A DNA stretch of 64,000 bases from Spirochaetales bacterium (GTDB lineage Bacteria; Spirochaetota; Spirochaetia; UBA9216). The stretch is taken from positions 62,001-126,000 of the forward strand of contig JAEKNX010000005.1 of assembly GCA_016839055.1 (NCBI GenBank), given 5' to 3'. Positions 1 to 8,469 of the stretch are shown piece after piece. The position numbers and the translations under genes are program-made. A model generated the notes under the pieces. The model was given only the letters and a program-made list of their open reading frames with translations. It made no database searches and was not told the DNA's origin. Every line of letters starts with the position of its first letter. Position 1 is the first letter of the stretch.

Positions 1-705
1 GATGAGAAATTCCTGGGTTATCTCATCGGACGGGAACACCGAGGTTGTGGCGCCGAGTTCGGCACCCATGTTGGTAATGGTTGCCCTCTCCGGAACACTG
101 AGGGTTTTAACGCCCTGTCCGTGATATTCGTAAACCTTGCCTAGGCCGCCTTTGACCGTCTCGGACTGAAGGACTGTCAGGATGATGTCTTTGGCGCTGC
201 ACATGGGCTGCAGGCTGCCTGTGAGACGAACTCCGACTACCTCGGGGGCTTTCAGAAAGAAGGGTGCTCCAGCCATTGCGGCGGCCACATCCAGTCCGCC
301 GGCACCGATTGCAAGCATCCCGAGACCGCCGCCTGTAGGGGTGTGGGAGTCAGAGCCGAGCAGGGTTTTTCCTGGAACGCCGAAGCGTTCGAGATGTATC
401 TGATGACAGATGCCGTTTCCGGGCCGTGAAAAATGAAGACCAAATTTAGCTGCCGCCGATTGGAGAAAACGATGATCATCCATGTTGCGGTAGTCGGTCT
501 GAAGGGTGTTGTGATCAACGTAGGAAACCGATAATTCAGTCTTTACCCTGGGAATTCCCATTGATTCGAACTGAAGGTATACCATTGTTCCTGTGGCATC
601 CTGAGTCAATGTCTGATCAATTCTGATTCCTATTTCATTACCCGTCTTCAGTTCGCCTGAGATGAGGTGTTCTTTAAGTATTTTTTCAGTCAGGGTAATT
701 CCCAT
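1..705 (-). CDS. acn: Aconitate hydratase, N-terminal part (runs off the window)
   Basis: The first 235 codons of an aconitase lie here; the 3' part is outside the window. The enzyme interconverts citrate and isocitrate in the cytoplasm using a 4Fe-4S cluster. Visible family motifs are YVDHNTLQ (residues about 62-69), GNGICHQIHLERFG (97-110), GSDSHTPTGGG (117-127) and GAGGLDVA (135-142). The protein resembles the roughly 640-residue bacterial aconitase type more than LeuC, judged by eye from the long conserved N-terminus. The start at 705 follows a strong ribosome site (GAAGGAG). A promoter matching TTGACG-17-TATTAT lies just upstream. The neighbouring lipoprotein gene is divergent. Confidence 0.9.
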   Translation of the reverse strand, partial: MGITLTEKILKEHLISGELKTGNEIGIRIDQTLTQDATGTMVYLQFESMGIPRVKTELSVSYVDHNTLQTDYRNMDDHRFLQSAAAKFGLHFSRPGNGICHQIHLERFGVPGKTLLGSDSHTPTGGGLGMLAIGAGGLDVAAAMAGAPFFLKAPEVVGVRLTGSLQPMCSAKDIILTVLQSETVKGGLGKVYEYHGQGVKTLSVPERATITNMGAELGATTSVFPSDEITQEFLI

Positions 706-750
706 GGCCGGCTCCTTCAATAAAAAATCATCTAATTGTTTTCAACTGTT

Positions 751-779
751 ATAATACAGATCAAGCATTGACGCGTCAA
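751..779 (-). promoter_or_regulatory. Promoter of the aconitase gene
   Basis: On the minus strand the -35 TTGACG (779-774) and -10 TATTAT (756-751) are 17 bases apart. The -35 is half of the palindrome TTGACGCGTCAA (768-779), whose other half can serve the divergent gene. Confidence 0.6.
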
Positions 780-796
780 TTCGGTTCTGGTAGCAT
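768..796 (+). promoter_or_regulatory. Promoter of the divergent lipoprotein gene
   Basis: -35 TTGACG (768-773), 17-base spacer, -10 TAGCAT (791-796). Transcription would begin about one or two bases before the ATG at 805, so the mRNA may be leaderless. A second candidate is an extended -10, TGTTATAAT, at 747-755. Confidence 0.45.
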
Positions 797-804
797 TTTG
801 TTTA

Positions 805-1491
805 ATGAAAAAGATATATTTAAACAGAATGTTCATGTTTTTCCTTCTTCTTACTCTATTTTGGTCCTGTACGCAATCCGGAAAAAAGCAGCCGGCTGAG
901 ACTATCGGCGGCGGGGCCGCAGAGGCACAGCAAACCGATGCCGCCTCCGGTGACGGCGAAGAAAAAAACTCCTCTGCCGGCTCTGGTGCGGCCTCGGTAT
1001 CAGAACCCAAGGGTAATGATTTTCTTCTTTTTTCAGAGATGAGAACTGAGCCGGTTATCGCGCAGGACTTTGAATTAGGCCCGCTTCAGCGGGGATTTGG
1101 AAATGAAGGGATAACTGCCGATATATTCAGTACCGCTGAAGTTTTTCTTCGCGGGCTTGAGACAGGTGAAGTTGTTTCTTCACTCATCGGTTCAGGTAAA
1201 AAGAGCATGGTTGAGCGTATGATGAGGGACGGACTGGCTATATCAGTCCCGGACGGTTTCCGGATAGGAGAGATCAATATAATTTCTGTTCCGGCTCGTG
1301 CTGGGGTGAAAATGTACGGTAAAGACGGCTATAGTAGCGGAACAATGTATTTTATACGTGAAGGCGGATGGAAGGTTTATGATTTCCATTTTGATTTTGC
1401 TGATCTTGAGAAACCGGTTCGACATGAACCGGAGGTCTGGGATCCTTCTGATAGAAAAATGATAGAGGTCGAGTATGGGAAATACAATTAG
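805..1491 (+). CDS. Hypothetical lipoprotein
   Basis: A 228-residue protein of unrecognised family. It has a basic start, a hydrophobic stretch (residues about 8-20) and a loose lipobox FWSC, so it is probably a membrane-anchored lipoprotein with Cys22 as the lipidated residue. Residues 25-65 are low-complexity and rich in Gly, Ala, Ser and Glu, typical of a linker. The C-terminal two thirds look like one compact alpha/beta domain with no motif I can name. It overlaps the next gene by 17 bases, so the two are probably co-transcribed and translationally coupled. Confidence 0.75.
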   Translation: MKKIYLNRMFMFFLLLTLFWSCTQSGKKQPAETIGGGAAEAQQTDAASGDGEEKNSSAGSGAASVSEPKGNDFLLFSEMRTEPVIAQDFELGPLQRGFGNEGITADIFSTAEVFLRGLETGEVVSSLIGSGKKSMVERMMRDGLAISVPDGFRIGEINIISVPARAGVKMYGKDGYSSGTMYFIREGGWKVYDFHFDFADLEKPVRHEPEVWDPSDRKMIEVEYGKYN

Positions 1492-2689
1492 CAGAATAGA
1501 AAGAGAGTTTATAATTAAGGCTCTGGATGACAATAAGTTTCCGGTAATGCTTCACGGTCTCCGCAAAGAAGTTTGTGTTGTTATTTTGAATTATGAGGAT
1601 GAGGAATTTATAGAGGTTTCTTCCAAGGACAGGAACCTTTATGAATTCGAGAAGGGGGAGGCTGTACGTCTTTTTTTCTCATACTATGGACATGTGATGA
1701 CTTTCAATTCTAAGATTCTTTCCGGGAATGAGGATAAGCTGAGGCTTTCCTATCCCGAACTGGTTCTGAAGAACCTCCAGCGTAAATATGAGCGGGTTCA
1801 TCCTCCTGAGGGAATTGATCTGTCTTTTACCGTTGATAATGTTAAGGTTGAACTCACGTTTCCTGAGTCAGGGCAGTTTACAAGACTTGAGGATTACAGC
1901 GGTAATGACAGCTTTGATATTTCCAGCCTTAATACGCTTATAGCTGAATTTCGGGGGATAATCTCTTCGCACTGTGATATTGACCGTATAACGATGTTTC
2001 GCGACCGCGAGCCCGAAACCTTCGAGGAGAAGCTTGTAGCCTCGACCGGTAGAACCTTCTTCATGCAGTCGATATATGAAGGTTTGAATCTTCCGGAAAC
2101 AAGTGATGATATTCCCGTTATTGACAAGAATCATTTGAAACCTGAAGAAATTGAGAAGCTGCTCTCTGACATGAAGAAACAGGGCCAGTATTCGGTTATT
2201 TACTGTCCTATTTTATATCACGAGTACACGGCTGGATATATTTACCTGTGCAATAAGAAGAACAAGAAAATTGAAATTGATACGCTTGAATATGTTTATC
2301 AGTTTTCTAAAATTCTGGCATGGGTTCTGAACAAGAATAACTATTTCTCCGGCGGGCAGACCCGGGCTCAGGAGTTTAATTCACAGATAATTGATATCAG
2401 CGCGTCAGGTTTGATGTTTACAGATAATTCAGAGAATTTAAGTGATGTCCTGAGCATTTACACAGATCTTAATATTGAACTGAGAATTGGACAGCGCAGA
2501 ATGCCAATATTCTGCCGGGTAATGCGGAAATATCACAATAAGGGAAGAACATTCTACGGTCTTCAGTATATGGATATTAAACCTGACGATTTCAGATATC
2601 TTTTTGAATATGTGTACGGAAGGGTATTTACCGAAACCGACAGTTCTCTCTGGGAAGGAGGCTCAAGGCCTCCTACACTCGAGCTTTAA
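1475..2689 (+). CDS. DUF1577/PilZ-like c-di-GMP effector candidate
   Basis: A 404-residue soluble protein. The N-terminal 110 residues resemble the beta-barrel module that precedes PilZ domains (YcgR-N-like), with RKYERV at about 103-108. Residues about 150-290 look like a GAF-like middle domain. The C-terminal 110 residues carry a PilZ-like pattern with DISASG at 307-312, the D/N-x-S-x-x-G motif. Such proteins bind c-di-GMP or are relics of binders; the basic RxxxR half of the motif is not obvious. The start ATG lies inside the preceding lipoprotein gene, and the downstream signalling gene follows closely. Family assignment is from memory of spirochaetal DUF1577 proteins. Confidence 0.65.
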   Translation: MGNTISRIEREFIIKALDDNKFPVMLHGLRKEVCVVILNYEDEEFIEVSSKDRNLYEFEKGEAVRLFFSYYGHVMTFNSKILSGNEDKLRLSYPELVLKNLQRKYERVHPPEGIDLSFTVDNVKVELTFPESGQFTRLEDYSGNDSFDISSLNTLIAEFRGIISSHCDIDRITMFRDREPETFEEKLVASTGRTFFMQSIYEGLNLPETSDDIPVIDKNHLKPEEIEKLLSDMKKQGQYSVIYCPILYHEYTAGYIYLCNKKNKKIEIDTLEYVYQFSKILAWVLNKNNYFSGGQTRAQEFNSQIIDISASGLMFTDNSENLSDVLSIYTDLNIELRIGQRRMPIFCRVMRKYHNKGRTFYGLQYMDIKPDDFRYLFEYVYGRVFTETDSSLWEGGSRPPTLEL

Positions 2690-2708
2690 AAATGCCGATA
2701 TTAAATTT

Positions 2709-5468
2709 ATGAAAAGTTTTTACCTCTTTATCGAAGTTAGCGGGTTGCAGCAGTTTCTTGCTGTCAAGGATTCCGCTGTATCAGAGTTTATGCGGGACTG
2801 CGGCAGAATTATAAATAACGTGAAGAAGTCGGAAATGATTGTTCACGACTCATTCATTATTTTTCAAATTGAATCAGAGATAGAATCTTCAAGAGCGGTT
2901 CTTGAGTCGGCGTTGAAAGTTCTTGGAAATATGAATGCTCTGTCGGAAGAACTTCATGAGTTTTCGATGATGTTGATATACCGTGATTCTTCTGATGCCG
3001 AGCGGCTGATAGGAAAGTTTAAACAGGATTATTTTATCCGTTGTGTAGATTCGGCAATTATTATTGAAAATCTGATAATAGAATCGGCCGGTATGGACTC
3101 AGTAAAAGAGGAGCAGCCCGGATTTTGCATTCTATATTCGGAGGAGCCACAGGCACCGGGCAGTAACGGTATATATGATGAATATCTTGTTGAGCAAGAG
3201 GAAGTGGTCAGGCTTATTGAGATTATTATTCCAGAGTTTGGGGCAGAGACAAGAAATACTAGAATAATCCTGACGGGAAAATCTGATATTGTTCTTTTTT
3301 CGGTTTTTGATGCGGCTATTAAGAAGATTGGGGGAGAGGCCGGGGCAGTTGTTATAAATTTTCTCGAAGGCGAGTCCGGAACGATAATGCCGTTTTACAG
3401 GAGTATAGATCCGGATTTTGTTCTGCGCGCGGGTGAATACTTATCCGGTATTGAATTGAAAAGCTGGAACAACAGGTTCGGAATACTGTCTAATATTAAT
3501 TCTGATTATCCTGAGGAATCTTTTTTCATTTCCTACTGCCTCTACCTGAAGGCAAGGCTGAATGCTTTTAAAGAAGATCTGCTGCCGGAAATTATATTAT
3601 TTGACGGCCTTGCATTTGCGTCGGTTGAGATTATGAGTTATCTCGGCCGGATTCTGGATTATCTTTCGGCGGAGTCGAAGCCTGTCCTCATCTTCTTTGA
3701 AAATGAAACCTTCCCGATAAGAAGTGAAATACGCTCTCATGAGATATTTTCCGGTGCCGTGGAATTTAACTGCTGTCCTGACATTCGGATGCCGCGGGAC
3801 AGCTCTAATATGAAATATGTTCTCAAGCGGCTGCTGTTTACAATATCATTGACCGAAGGTCTTTTTGATCGATCTGTCCTACGGCGTTTTTTGGAAGGCT
3901 TTGGATATGACAGAATGGAAATACAGACAGGTCTTGGCAGGCTTGCTAAAACAGGCTATATCCGGGACGGTCGTTACCTGCATATCCTGAAAAGCAGAAT
4001 TTGTAAAGAAATAATAAATGAAATTACAGACAGGGGTGACGTCTATACTGCCGTTGCCGCCTTTGTAAATGAGAATATTTACAAGCTTAATAGTTTTGAT
4101 TACGCACTTGTGGTGGAAAGGCTTATGTCTCAGCTCTGTGACAATGAAGTTGCCTCGGCTGTTTACGTATGCCTTTCCCGGATCCTGGATTACGGGGGCA
4201 GCGGAAAAGTCAGTAATTACCTTTCCCGTTGTAAAGGCTTGCCGCAGAACATGCTTTCATCATTAACACTGCGCGCTGCTCTTATAAGCGGCGACAAGGG
4301 AAGCTGTAAGGAGTTGTTGCAGAATTTTCCGGAAAAACCGGAGCCGCCGGAAGATCTAAGCAGCACTGCGGTGCTGCTTGAAACCTCAAGATATTTTCAT
4401 GCTTTAAATGACTATCCCAGGGCTCTTGATTGTGTGAAGAAGGCTCTTATTTTTCTTCAGGAAGAAGATTATCCCGGGATAGAAGGCACTGCCTTCATCG
4501 AGCTTGGTTTTATTATGCTGTGCAAGGGGAAGCTGCTTGAGTCTTCTGAATACATGAGTCTTGCCGTCGATAAGCTTCTTCACAGCGGAGATGAGTTTAA
4601 TTTGATGAAGGCGTATATTTTCAGTGCCCTAGGTCAATATTTATGGGGAAGCATAGATTCTGCACTCGATTTTACCGATAAGGCGGCCTTGAAGGCGGCT
4701 GATGGTAATTTTGAAAACTGGCATTTTTTTATCGATTTTTTCAAATGCCGGTTATTCTTCGAGCTTGGAAGATACTATGATGCTGAGAAGCTGCTCTCAG
4801 GCTGTCTTCTCAGGAATGAGATATACCCTGATGAGAAGAGGCGTAGGCTGTTCCTTGCATGGACGGCGAGGGCCTGTGTGTATCAGGGCAAGGTATACCG
4901 CGGGCTTGCCATACTGAAATCTCTTAAGGAAGACCCGGAAGTTCTGATGTTTATTGCCGAGGCTTATTTTTTTCATGGAGACCTCGAGCCCGCTGTTCAG
5001 AGTGCTAAAAAAGCCGGAAGCATGACAGAATATTTCACGCCGGCTTTTATTCCGCTTGAGAATATTAATTGGGACAACGGTTTCGTCTCTGTCGAGGACA
5101 GGGCCCTCCGGTCGGCCGAGGGAACCGGTGTAATGCTGCACCTGGCCCGTGCCTTCCATGCATATTTTCTCGGGCTTTCTGGCGACAAGGAGGGAGGTAT
5201 TGAAATTATTTTTGCTCTCACCCGCGACCAGAAAATATCGGAGGTTGATCCGTTTAACAGACTGTATTTTTATTTTTTCTGTATTCTTTATGACAAGAGC
5301 AGTAATGCTGACATTGTTGATAAACTCACGCTGATTAGCAAGGCCCTTAAATATCTGCAGCAGACTTTAAGCCGGATTACCACTCCGGCAGTTCGTCAGG
5401 AGTTCATGATGAAGAATTACTGGAACTCTAAATTAGTTGGTGAGGCACGAAATGAAAAACTGATCTGA
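2709..5468 (+). CDS. Large TPR-repeat signalling protein with a degenerate STAND-like core
   Basis: Start chosen at ATG 2709 (919 residues). An earlier in-frame ATG at 2604 would overlap the PilZ-like gene by 86 bases. The N-terminal 120 residues alternate strands and helices as in a class III cyclase fold, but catalytic aspartates are not evident. A roughly 300-residue alpha/beta region follows, containing LTGKSD where a Walker A could have been and a winged-helix-like segment (GLGRLAKTGYIRDGRYL). The second half is helical with TPR-like pairs. The order cyclase-like, ATPase-like, TPR matches the plan of STAND regulators, but no intact P-loop is seen. Co-transcription with the PilZ-like gene suggests a scaffold or sensor role. 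Confidence 0.65.
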   Translation: MKSFYLFIEVSGLQQFLAVKDSAVSEFMRDCGRIINNVKKSEMIVHDSFIIFQIESEIESSRAVLESALKVLGNMNALSEELHEFSMMLIYRDSSDAERLIGKFKQDYFIRCVDSAIIIENLIIESAGMDSVKEEQPGFCILYSEEPQAPGSNGIYDEYLVEQEEVVRLIEIIIPEFGAETRNTRIILTGKSDIVLFSVFDAAIKKIGGEAGAVVINFLEGESGTIMPFYRSIDPDFVLRAGEYLSGIELKSWNNRFGILSNINSDYPEESFFISYCLYLKARLNAFKEDLLPEIILFDGLAFASVEIMSYLGRILDYLSAESKPVLIFFENETFPIRSEIRSHEIFSGAVEFNCCPDIRMPRDSSNMKYVLKRLLFTISLTEGLFDRSVLRRFLEGFGYDRMEIQTGLGRLAKTGYIRDGRYLHILKSRICKEIINEITDRGDVYTAVAAFVNENIYKLNSFDYALVVERLMSQLCDNEVASAVYVCLSRILDYGGSGKVSNYLSRCKGLPQNMLSSLTLRAALISGDKGSCKELLQNFPEKPEPPEDLSSTAVLLETSRYFHALNDYPRALDCVKKALIFLQEEDYPGIEGTAFIELGFIMLCKGKLLESSEYMSLAVDKLLHSGDEFNLMKAYIFSALGQYLWGSIDSALDFTDKAALKAADGNFENWHFFIDFFKCRLFFELGRYYDAEKLLSGCLLRNEIYPDEKRRRLFLAWTARACVYQGKVYRGLAILKSLKEDPEVLMFIAEAYFFHGDLEPAVQSAKKAGSMTEYFTPAFIPLENINWDNGFVSVEDRALRSAEGTGVMLHLARAFHAYFLGLSGDKEGGIEIIFALTRDQKISEVDPFNRLYFYFFCILYDKSSNADIVDKLTLISKALKYLQQTLSRITTPAVRQEFMMKNYWNSKLVGEARNEKLI

Positions 5469-5474
5469 AACTTA

Positions 5475-5504
5475 TTGACATTTAAGGCCGCGCTCTGGTA
5501 TATT
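5475..5504 (+). promoter_or_regulatory. Promoter of tRNA-Met
   Basis: Consensus -35 TTGACA (5475-5480), 18-base spacer and -10 TATATT (5499-5504), about 20 bases before the mature tRNA 5' end. Confidence 0.7.
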
Positions 5505-5529
5505 GCTGTAGCTTGCAAAGCGAGAGCGC

Positions 5530-5602
5530 GGTGGTGTAGCTCAGTTGGTAGAGCATTCGGCTCATATCCGAACGGTCAGGGGTTCAAGTCCCTTCGCCAC
5601 TA
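5530..5602 (+). tRNA. tRNA-Met (anticodon CAT), elongator type
   Basis: A 73-base cloverleaf can be drawn by hand: acceptor GGTGGTG with CGCCACT (a G-T pair at the end), D stem GCTC/GAGC, anticodon stem TTCGG/CCGAA around CTCATAT, T stem AGGGG/CCCTT with loop TTCAAGT, discriminator A. CCA is not encoded. The anticodon stem lacks the three G-C pairs of initiator tRNA. A lysidine-modified tRNA-Ile2 also has CAT and is the only real alternative. Confidence 0.9.
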
Positions 5603-5604
5603 TG

Positions 5605-5643
5605 AAACCTGTTTTAAGGGAAACCTTGAAACAGGTTTTTTTT
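5605..5643 (+). terminator. Intrinsic terminator after tRNA-Met
   Basis: Perfect 10-base inverted repeat AAACCTGTTT (5605-5614) and AAACAGGTTT (5629-5638) running into eight T residues. Confidence 0.85.
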
Positions 5644-5871
5644 GGTTTCCGCAGCCCTTTCCTGAATCTTCGCGCTAGGGATTCAGAGGCTTCTGCATTG
5701 ATAGACATATGCGTTTTTTAAGGTGGATGTTTTTACCTGCGGTAAAATCTCCAGAGGAACTGAAAGTTCCTTCAGTCCCGGAGAAATCCGGCTATAGAGA
5801 GGGGCAGCACCTTGAAAAAAATTACTCTTAAATTTATTATTAGTGTATAATGACTTAGAGGCTTGGTTTTG

Positions 5872-7356
5872 ATGCTTAATTATAAATGTTACATGAAATC
5901 ACATGGTAAATTTCAGGCAGAATTAAAGGTTAGATATCCTGTTTTCAATAGAAAGAACAGGTATGGTCTTGATGTTTATATTTTCTCTCCGAAGGTGCTG
6001 ACCGTAGACAGTAAAAGTTACGGTATCGCCGCCTTTCTTAAAGATTTACGTACTATGACGAGAATCTCGACTCCTGAAATTGTACTGCCCCAGCTGGTAG
6101 ATCAGAATTGCAGTGAAAGTCCTTTGAGCAGAATCAAGATCGAACTTGAAAAGGCCTCTGGCGGCGGGCGGATTAAAAACCAGAGGCTTATATATGAGCT
6201 CAGGACCCTTGCCAGTATTCTTAGAGTTCAGATGAGGAAGAGCCGTGTTTTCTTGAGCAGTAAACTTGAGAGCGGCGAGGATGTAGAGCTTCTAGGCCCA
6301 TGGCTTGTCGATTTCTTAAAGCAGACTGATGATTTTCTTGAATGTTTCAGGGGCCTGAAGAAACTTTTTGTGAACCCTCAGATTGATGATCAGCTGAACC
6401 TTGCATTTGATTGGACGGATGAGTCGATTAGTCTGAACATTCAGAGGGAAATAGGCGTCATGCAGCGGATATGCTCGCATAGTCATGTGATGAGCGGCTG
6501 CGGCAAGCTGCTTATTAACGTCATAGACAGGGAGATTAAGCACAGGACTCAAAAGGGTTATCTTACTGGAATCGGAGCTCCAGACAGTAGTAATACTGGA
6601 GAGCTGCTGGTGTTTCGGGAAAATATCCTTAAGAAGTGGTCACAGTCGGCAATGTATCTGAATGTTTCAAAGAGCAGAACACCGGCCCGGGTAGGCCAGA
6701 TAATAGCAGGAGTGGCGGCGGCGGCGGCGATGACCTTTGCCGTCCTGGCGACTATTCTGACCAATCATTTTTTTCCTGCCAATACCAAGGCCTGGGCTTT
6801 CGCAGCTGTTGTGGCCTATATTTTTAAGGACAGGATAAAAGAGACTCTTCGCGCGGGGATTAAGACATTAATGCCCCATCTCATACCGGATCGGATGATT
6901 ATTCTCCGGGATTCTTCGGTACAGAAACGAAGCGGCAGCACGAAGTCTTTTGTGAAGTTCAGCTCGGCAGGGAATGTCCCTGAGGAGATTCAGAAGGCGA
7001 GGGGCTGGGATAGAAAGCCGTTTCGGGAGCTGCTGCCGTCTGAGAACGTGATAAGATACCGGCATGATGTTGTCCTAGACGGCCGGAAGTTTTTCCGAAA
7101 TCATGAGAGAATGGAATCGGTAACTGAGATACTCAGACTCGAGCTTCACAAGTTCCTTCAACTGATGGATGACCCGGACCAGATTTATTATTATGCCGAG
7201 GATGGGCAGCTTAAGAAGAAGCGCCTTCGCAGGGTTTATCACCTGAATGTTGTTACGGTACTAACCGATAGAACAGAAGCAGAGGAGAGTATTCTTCATC
7301 ACAGGATTATTCTGAACCGCGACGGTATTGTCCGGATTGAAAGAGAAGATTTATAG
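5872..7356 (+). CDS. Conserved-looking membrane protein of unknown function
   Basis: About 494 residues from ATG 5872; TTG at 5863 or 5869 is possible, since AGAGG at 5857-5861 is best spaced for 5869. A long soluble N-terminal part (residues 1-270) has no motif I recognise. Two hydrophobic segments follow at about 276-297 and 303-322, the first very Ala-rich. A soluble C-terminal 170 residues end the protein. With both flanks on the same side of a two-helix hairpin, the large domains are probably cytoplasmic. A TATAAT (5846-5851) lies upstream. The gene stands alone, between tRNA-Met and a convergent lipoprotein operon. Confidence 0.7.
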   Translation: MLNYKCYMKSHGKFQAELKVRYPVFNRKNRYGLDVYIFSPKVLTVDSKSYGIAAFLKDLRTMTRISTPEIVLPQLVDQNCSESPLSRIKIELEKASGGGRIKNQRLIYELRTLASILRVQMRKSRVFLSSKLESGEDVELLGPWLVDFLKQTDDFLECFRGLKKLFVNPQIDDQLNLAFDWTDESISLNIQREIGVMQRICSHSHVMSGCGKLLINVIDREIKHRTQKGYLTGIGAPDSSNTGELLVFRENILKKWSQSAMYLNVSKSRTPARVGQIIAGVAAAAAMTFAVLATILTNHFFPANTKAWAFAAVVAYIFKDRIKETLRAGIKTLMPHLIPDRMIILRDSSVQKRSGSTKSFVKFSSAGNVPEEIQKARGWDRKPFRELLPSENVIRYRHDVVLDGRKFFRNHERMESVTEILRLELHKFLQLMDDPDQIYYYAEDGQLKKKRLRRVYHLNVVTVLTDRTEAEESILHHRIILNRDGIVRIEREDL

Positions 7357-7397
7357 TCCGATACAAGGCGTTCTTAAGAACGAAATCAATATAAGGT

Positions 7398-7422
7398 AAA
7401 AAAACCGGGCCCATGGCCCGGT
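7398..7422 (-). terminator. Terminator of the PEGA-protein operon
   Basis: On the minus strand, ACCGGGC and GCCCGGT form a stem followed by seven T residues. Its A-rich side on the plus strand makes it a poorer terminator for the convergent gene ending at 7356. Confidence 0.75.
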
Positions 7423-7448
7423 GAAATTCTAATCTAATCCTGAAAAAA

Positions 7449-8465
7449 CTAATTCTTTATAACCGCAAATCCGAAGTTAAGCTCGAATGAATAGATCTCT
7501 CCGGCTTTAACGTTGATAGTCTGCTGGGCGGCAAGGCCTCCCGATACTATCCTGATTGTATGCTGTCCCGGACTAAGCTGCATATCGCCGCTAATCTGGC
7601 TTCCGTTATCAAAAACAACAACCTCTCCCGCTGGATTCGGAATAGTATAATTAAGAATATCATTAGGGATTACAACGTTCAGTTTGGCAGTCTTGGGCTG
7701 CAACTGAAAATCAACAGTCTGGCTGCCATTGAGCTGGACTGTTTTATCAAGTGCAAAGTAGCCCGGGGCATTAACCTTGATATCGTATGTTCCCGGAGGA
7801 AGAACGGTGCTGAAGCTTGTGTTGCCGTTGATAGTTCCGTTTATTGCCGACCCCTTTATTTGAACCTTCGCGTTTACGACATTACTCGTGACAGAAAGGC
7901 TGTAATTCTCTGCCTCGAGGTTGAAGTTCAGTGTTGTCGAGGATGAGAGATTTACCGGTTTTGTCTGACTGACGTATCCCGGAGCGCTGACAGTTACCGA
8001 GTATTGACCCTTATCAAGCAGGGCGGTAAAGGGGGCCGAGCCGCGGGCAATACTTCCATTTTTGTACGGAGTGCTGATTTCAACTGTGGCATTCCTAACG
8101 TTACATGAAACAGTTATTCCGGGTTTATCGGCTTCAAGGTTGAAGTTCAGCGTTGTGGAAGAGGAGAGGTTGATCGATTGGGACTGACTGACGTATCCCG
8201 GAGCGCTGACTGTTACCGAATATGAGCCATTTTCAAGGACGGTGGTAAAAGGTGTTCTACCGCGAACCACATTTCCATTTTTATACGGGCTGCTAATTTC
8301 AACTATTGCGTTTGCAGCATTGCAATTTACAGTCAGAGTTGGATTCTGCGGAACGGAAGATGTTCCTGACCCTGACAAGTTGCCGGTCCTCTGTGCGAAG
8401 ACCGGGACTGTAAGAGCCGAGAGAACCAGGCATAATATAAATATCTTTTTCACAGTGTTTTTCAT
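7449..8465 (-). CDS. Secreted PEGA-repeat protein
   Basis: A 338-residue protein with a clean Sec signal peptide (KKIFILCLVLSALTVPVFAQ, cleavage probably after VFA). The mature part has at least three PEGA repeats of about 70 residues, two almost identical. Each follows the pattern of an NA.VEISSPYKNG-type strand, a PF.T.L hinge, SVTVSAPGYVSQ and SSTTLNFNLEA. A fourth, diverged repeat ends the protein. PEGA domains are beta-sandwiches of cell-surface proteins. The gene follows a lipoprotein gene by four bases, with GGGAG inside the upstream gene's end, so they form one operon. No enzyme motif is present. Confidence 0.8.
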   Translation of the reverse strand: MKNTVKKIFILCLVLSALTVPVFAQRTGNLSGSGTSSVPQNPTLTVNCNAANAIVEISSPYKNGNVVRGRTPFTTVLENGSYSVTVSAPGYVSQSQSINLSSSTTLNFNLEADKPGITVSCNVRNATVEISTPYKNGSIARGSAPFTALLDKGQYSVTVSAPGYVSQTKPVNLSSSTTLNFNLEAENYSLSVTSNVVNAKVQIKGSAINGTINGNTSFSTVLPPGTYDIKVNAPGYFALDKTVQLNGSQTVDFQLQPKTAKLNVVIPNDILNYTIPNPAGEVVVFDNGSQISGDMQLSPGQHTIRIVSGGLAAQQTINVKAGEIYSFELNFGFAVIKN

Positions 8466-8469
8466 TCAA

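Noticed and set aside
2604-2708. Upstream start for the TPR signalling protein
   Set aside because: It would overlap the PilZ-like gene by 86 bases. The residues between 2604 and 2709 are the shifted reading of that gene, and the folded part starts at 2709.
5475-5678. A 67-codon plus-strand frame covering tRNA-Met
   Set aside because: It runs through the tRNA and its terminator, so it is a shadow of the RNA gene.
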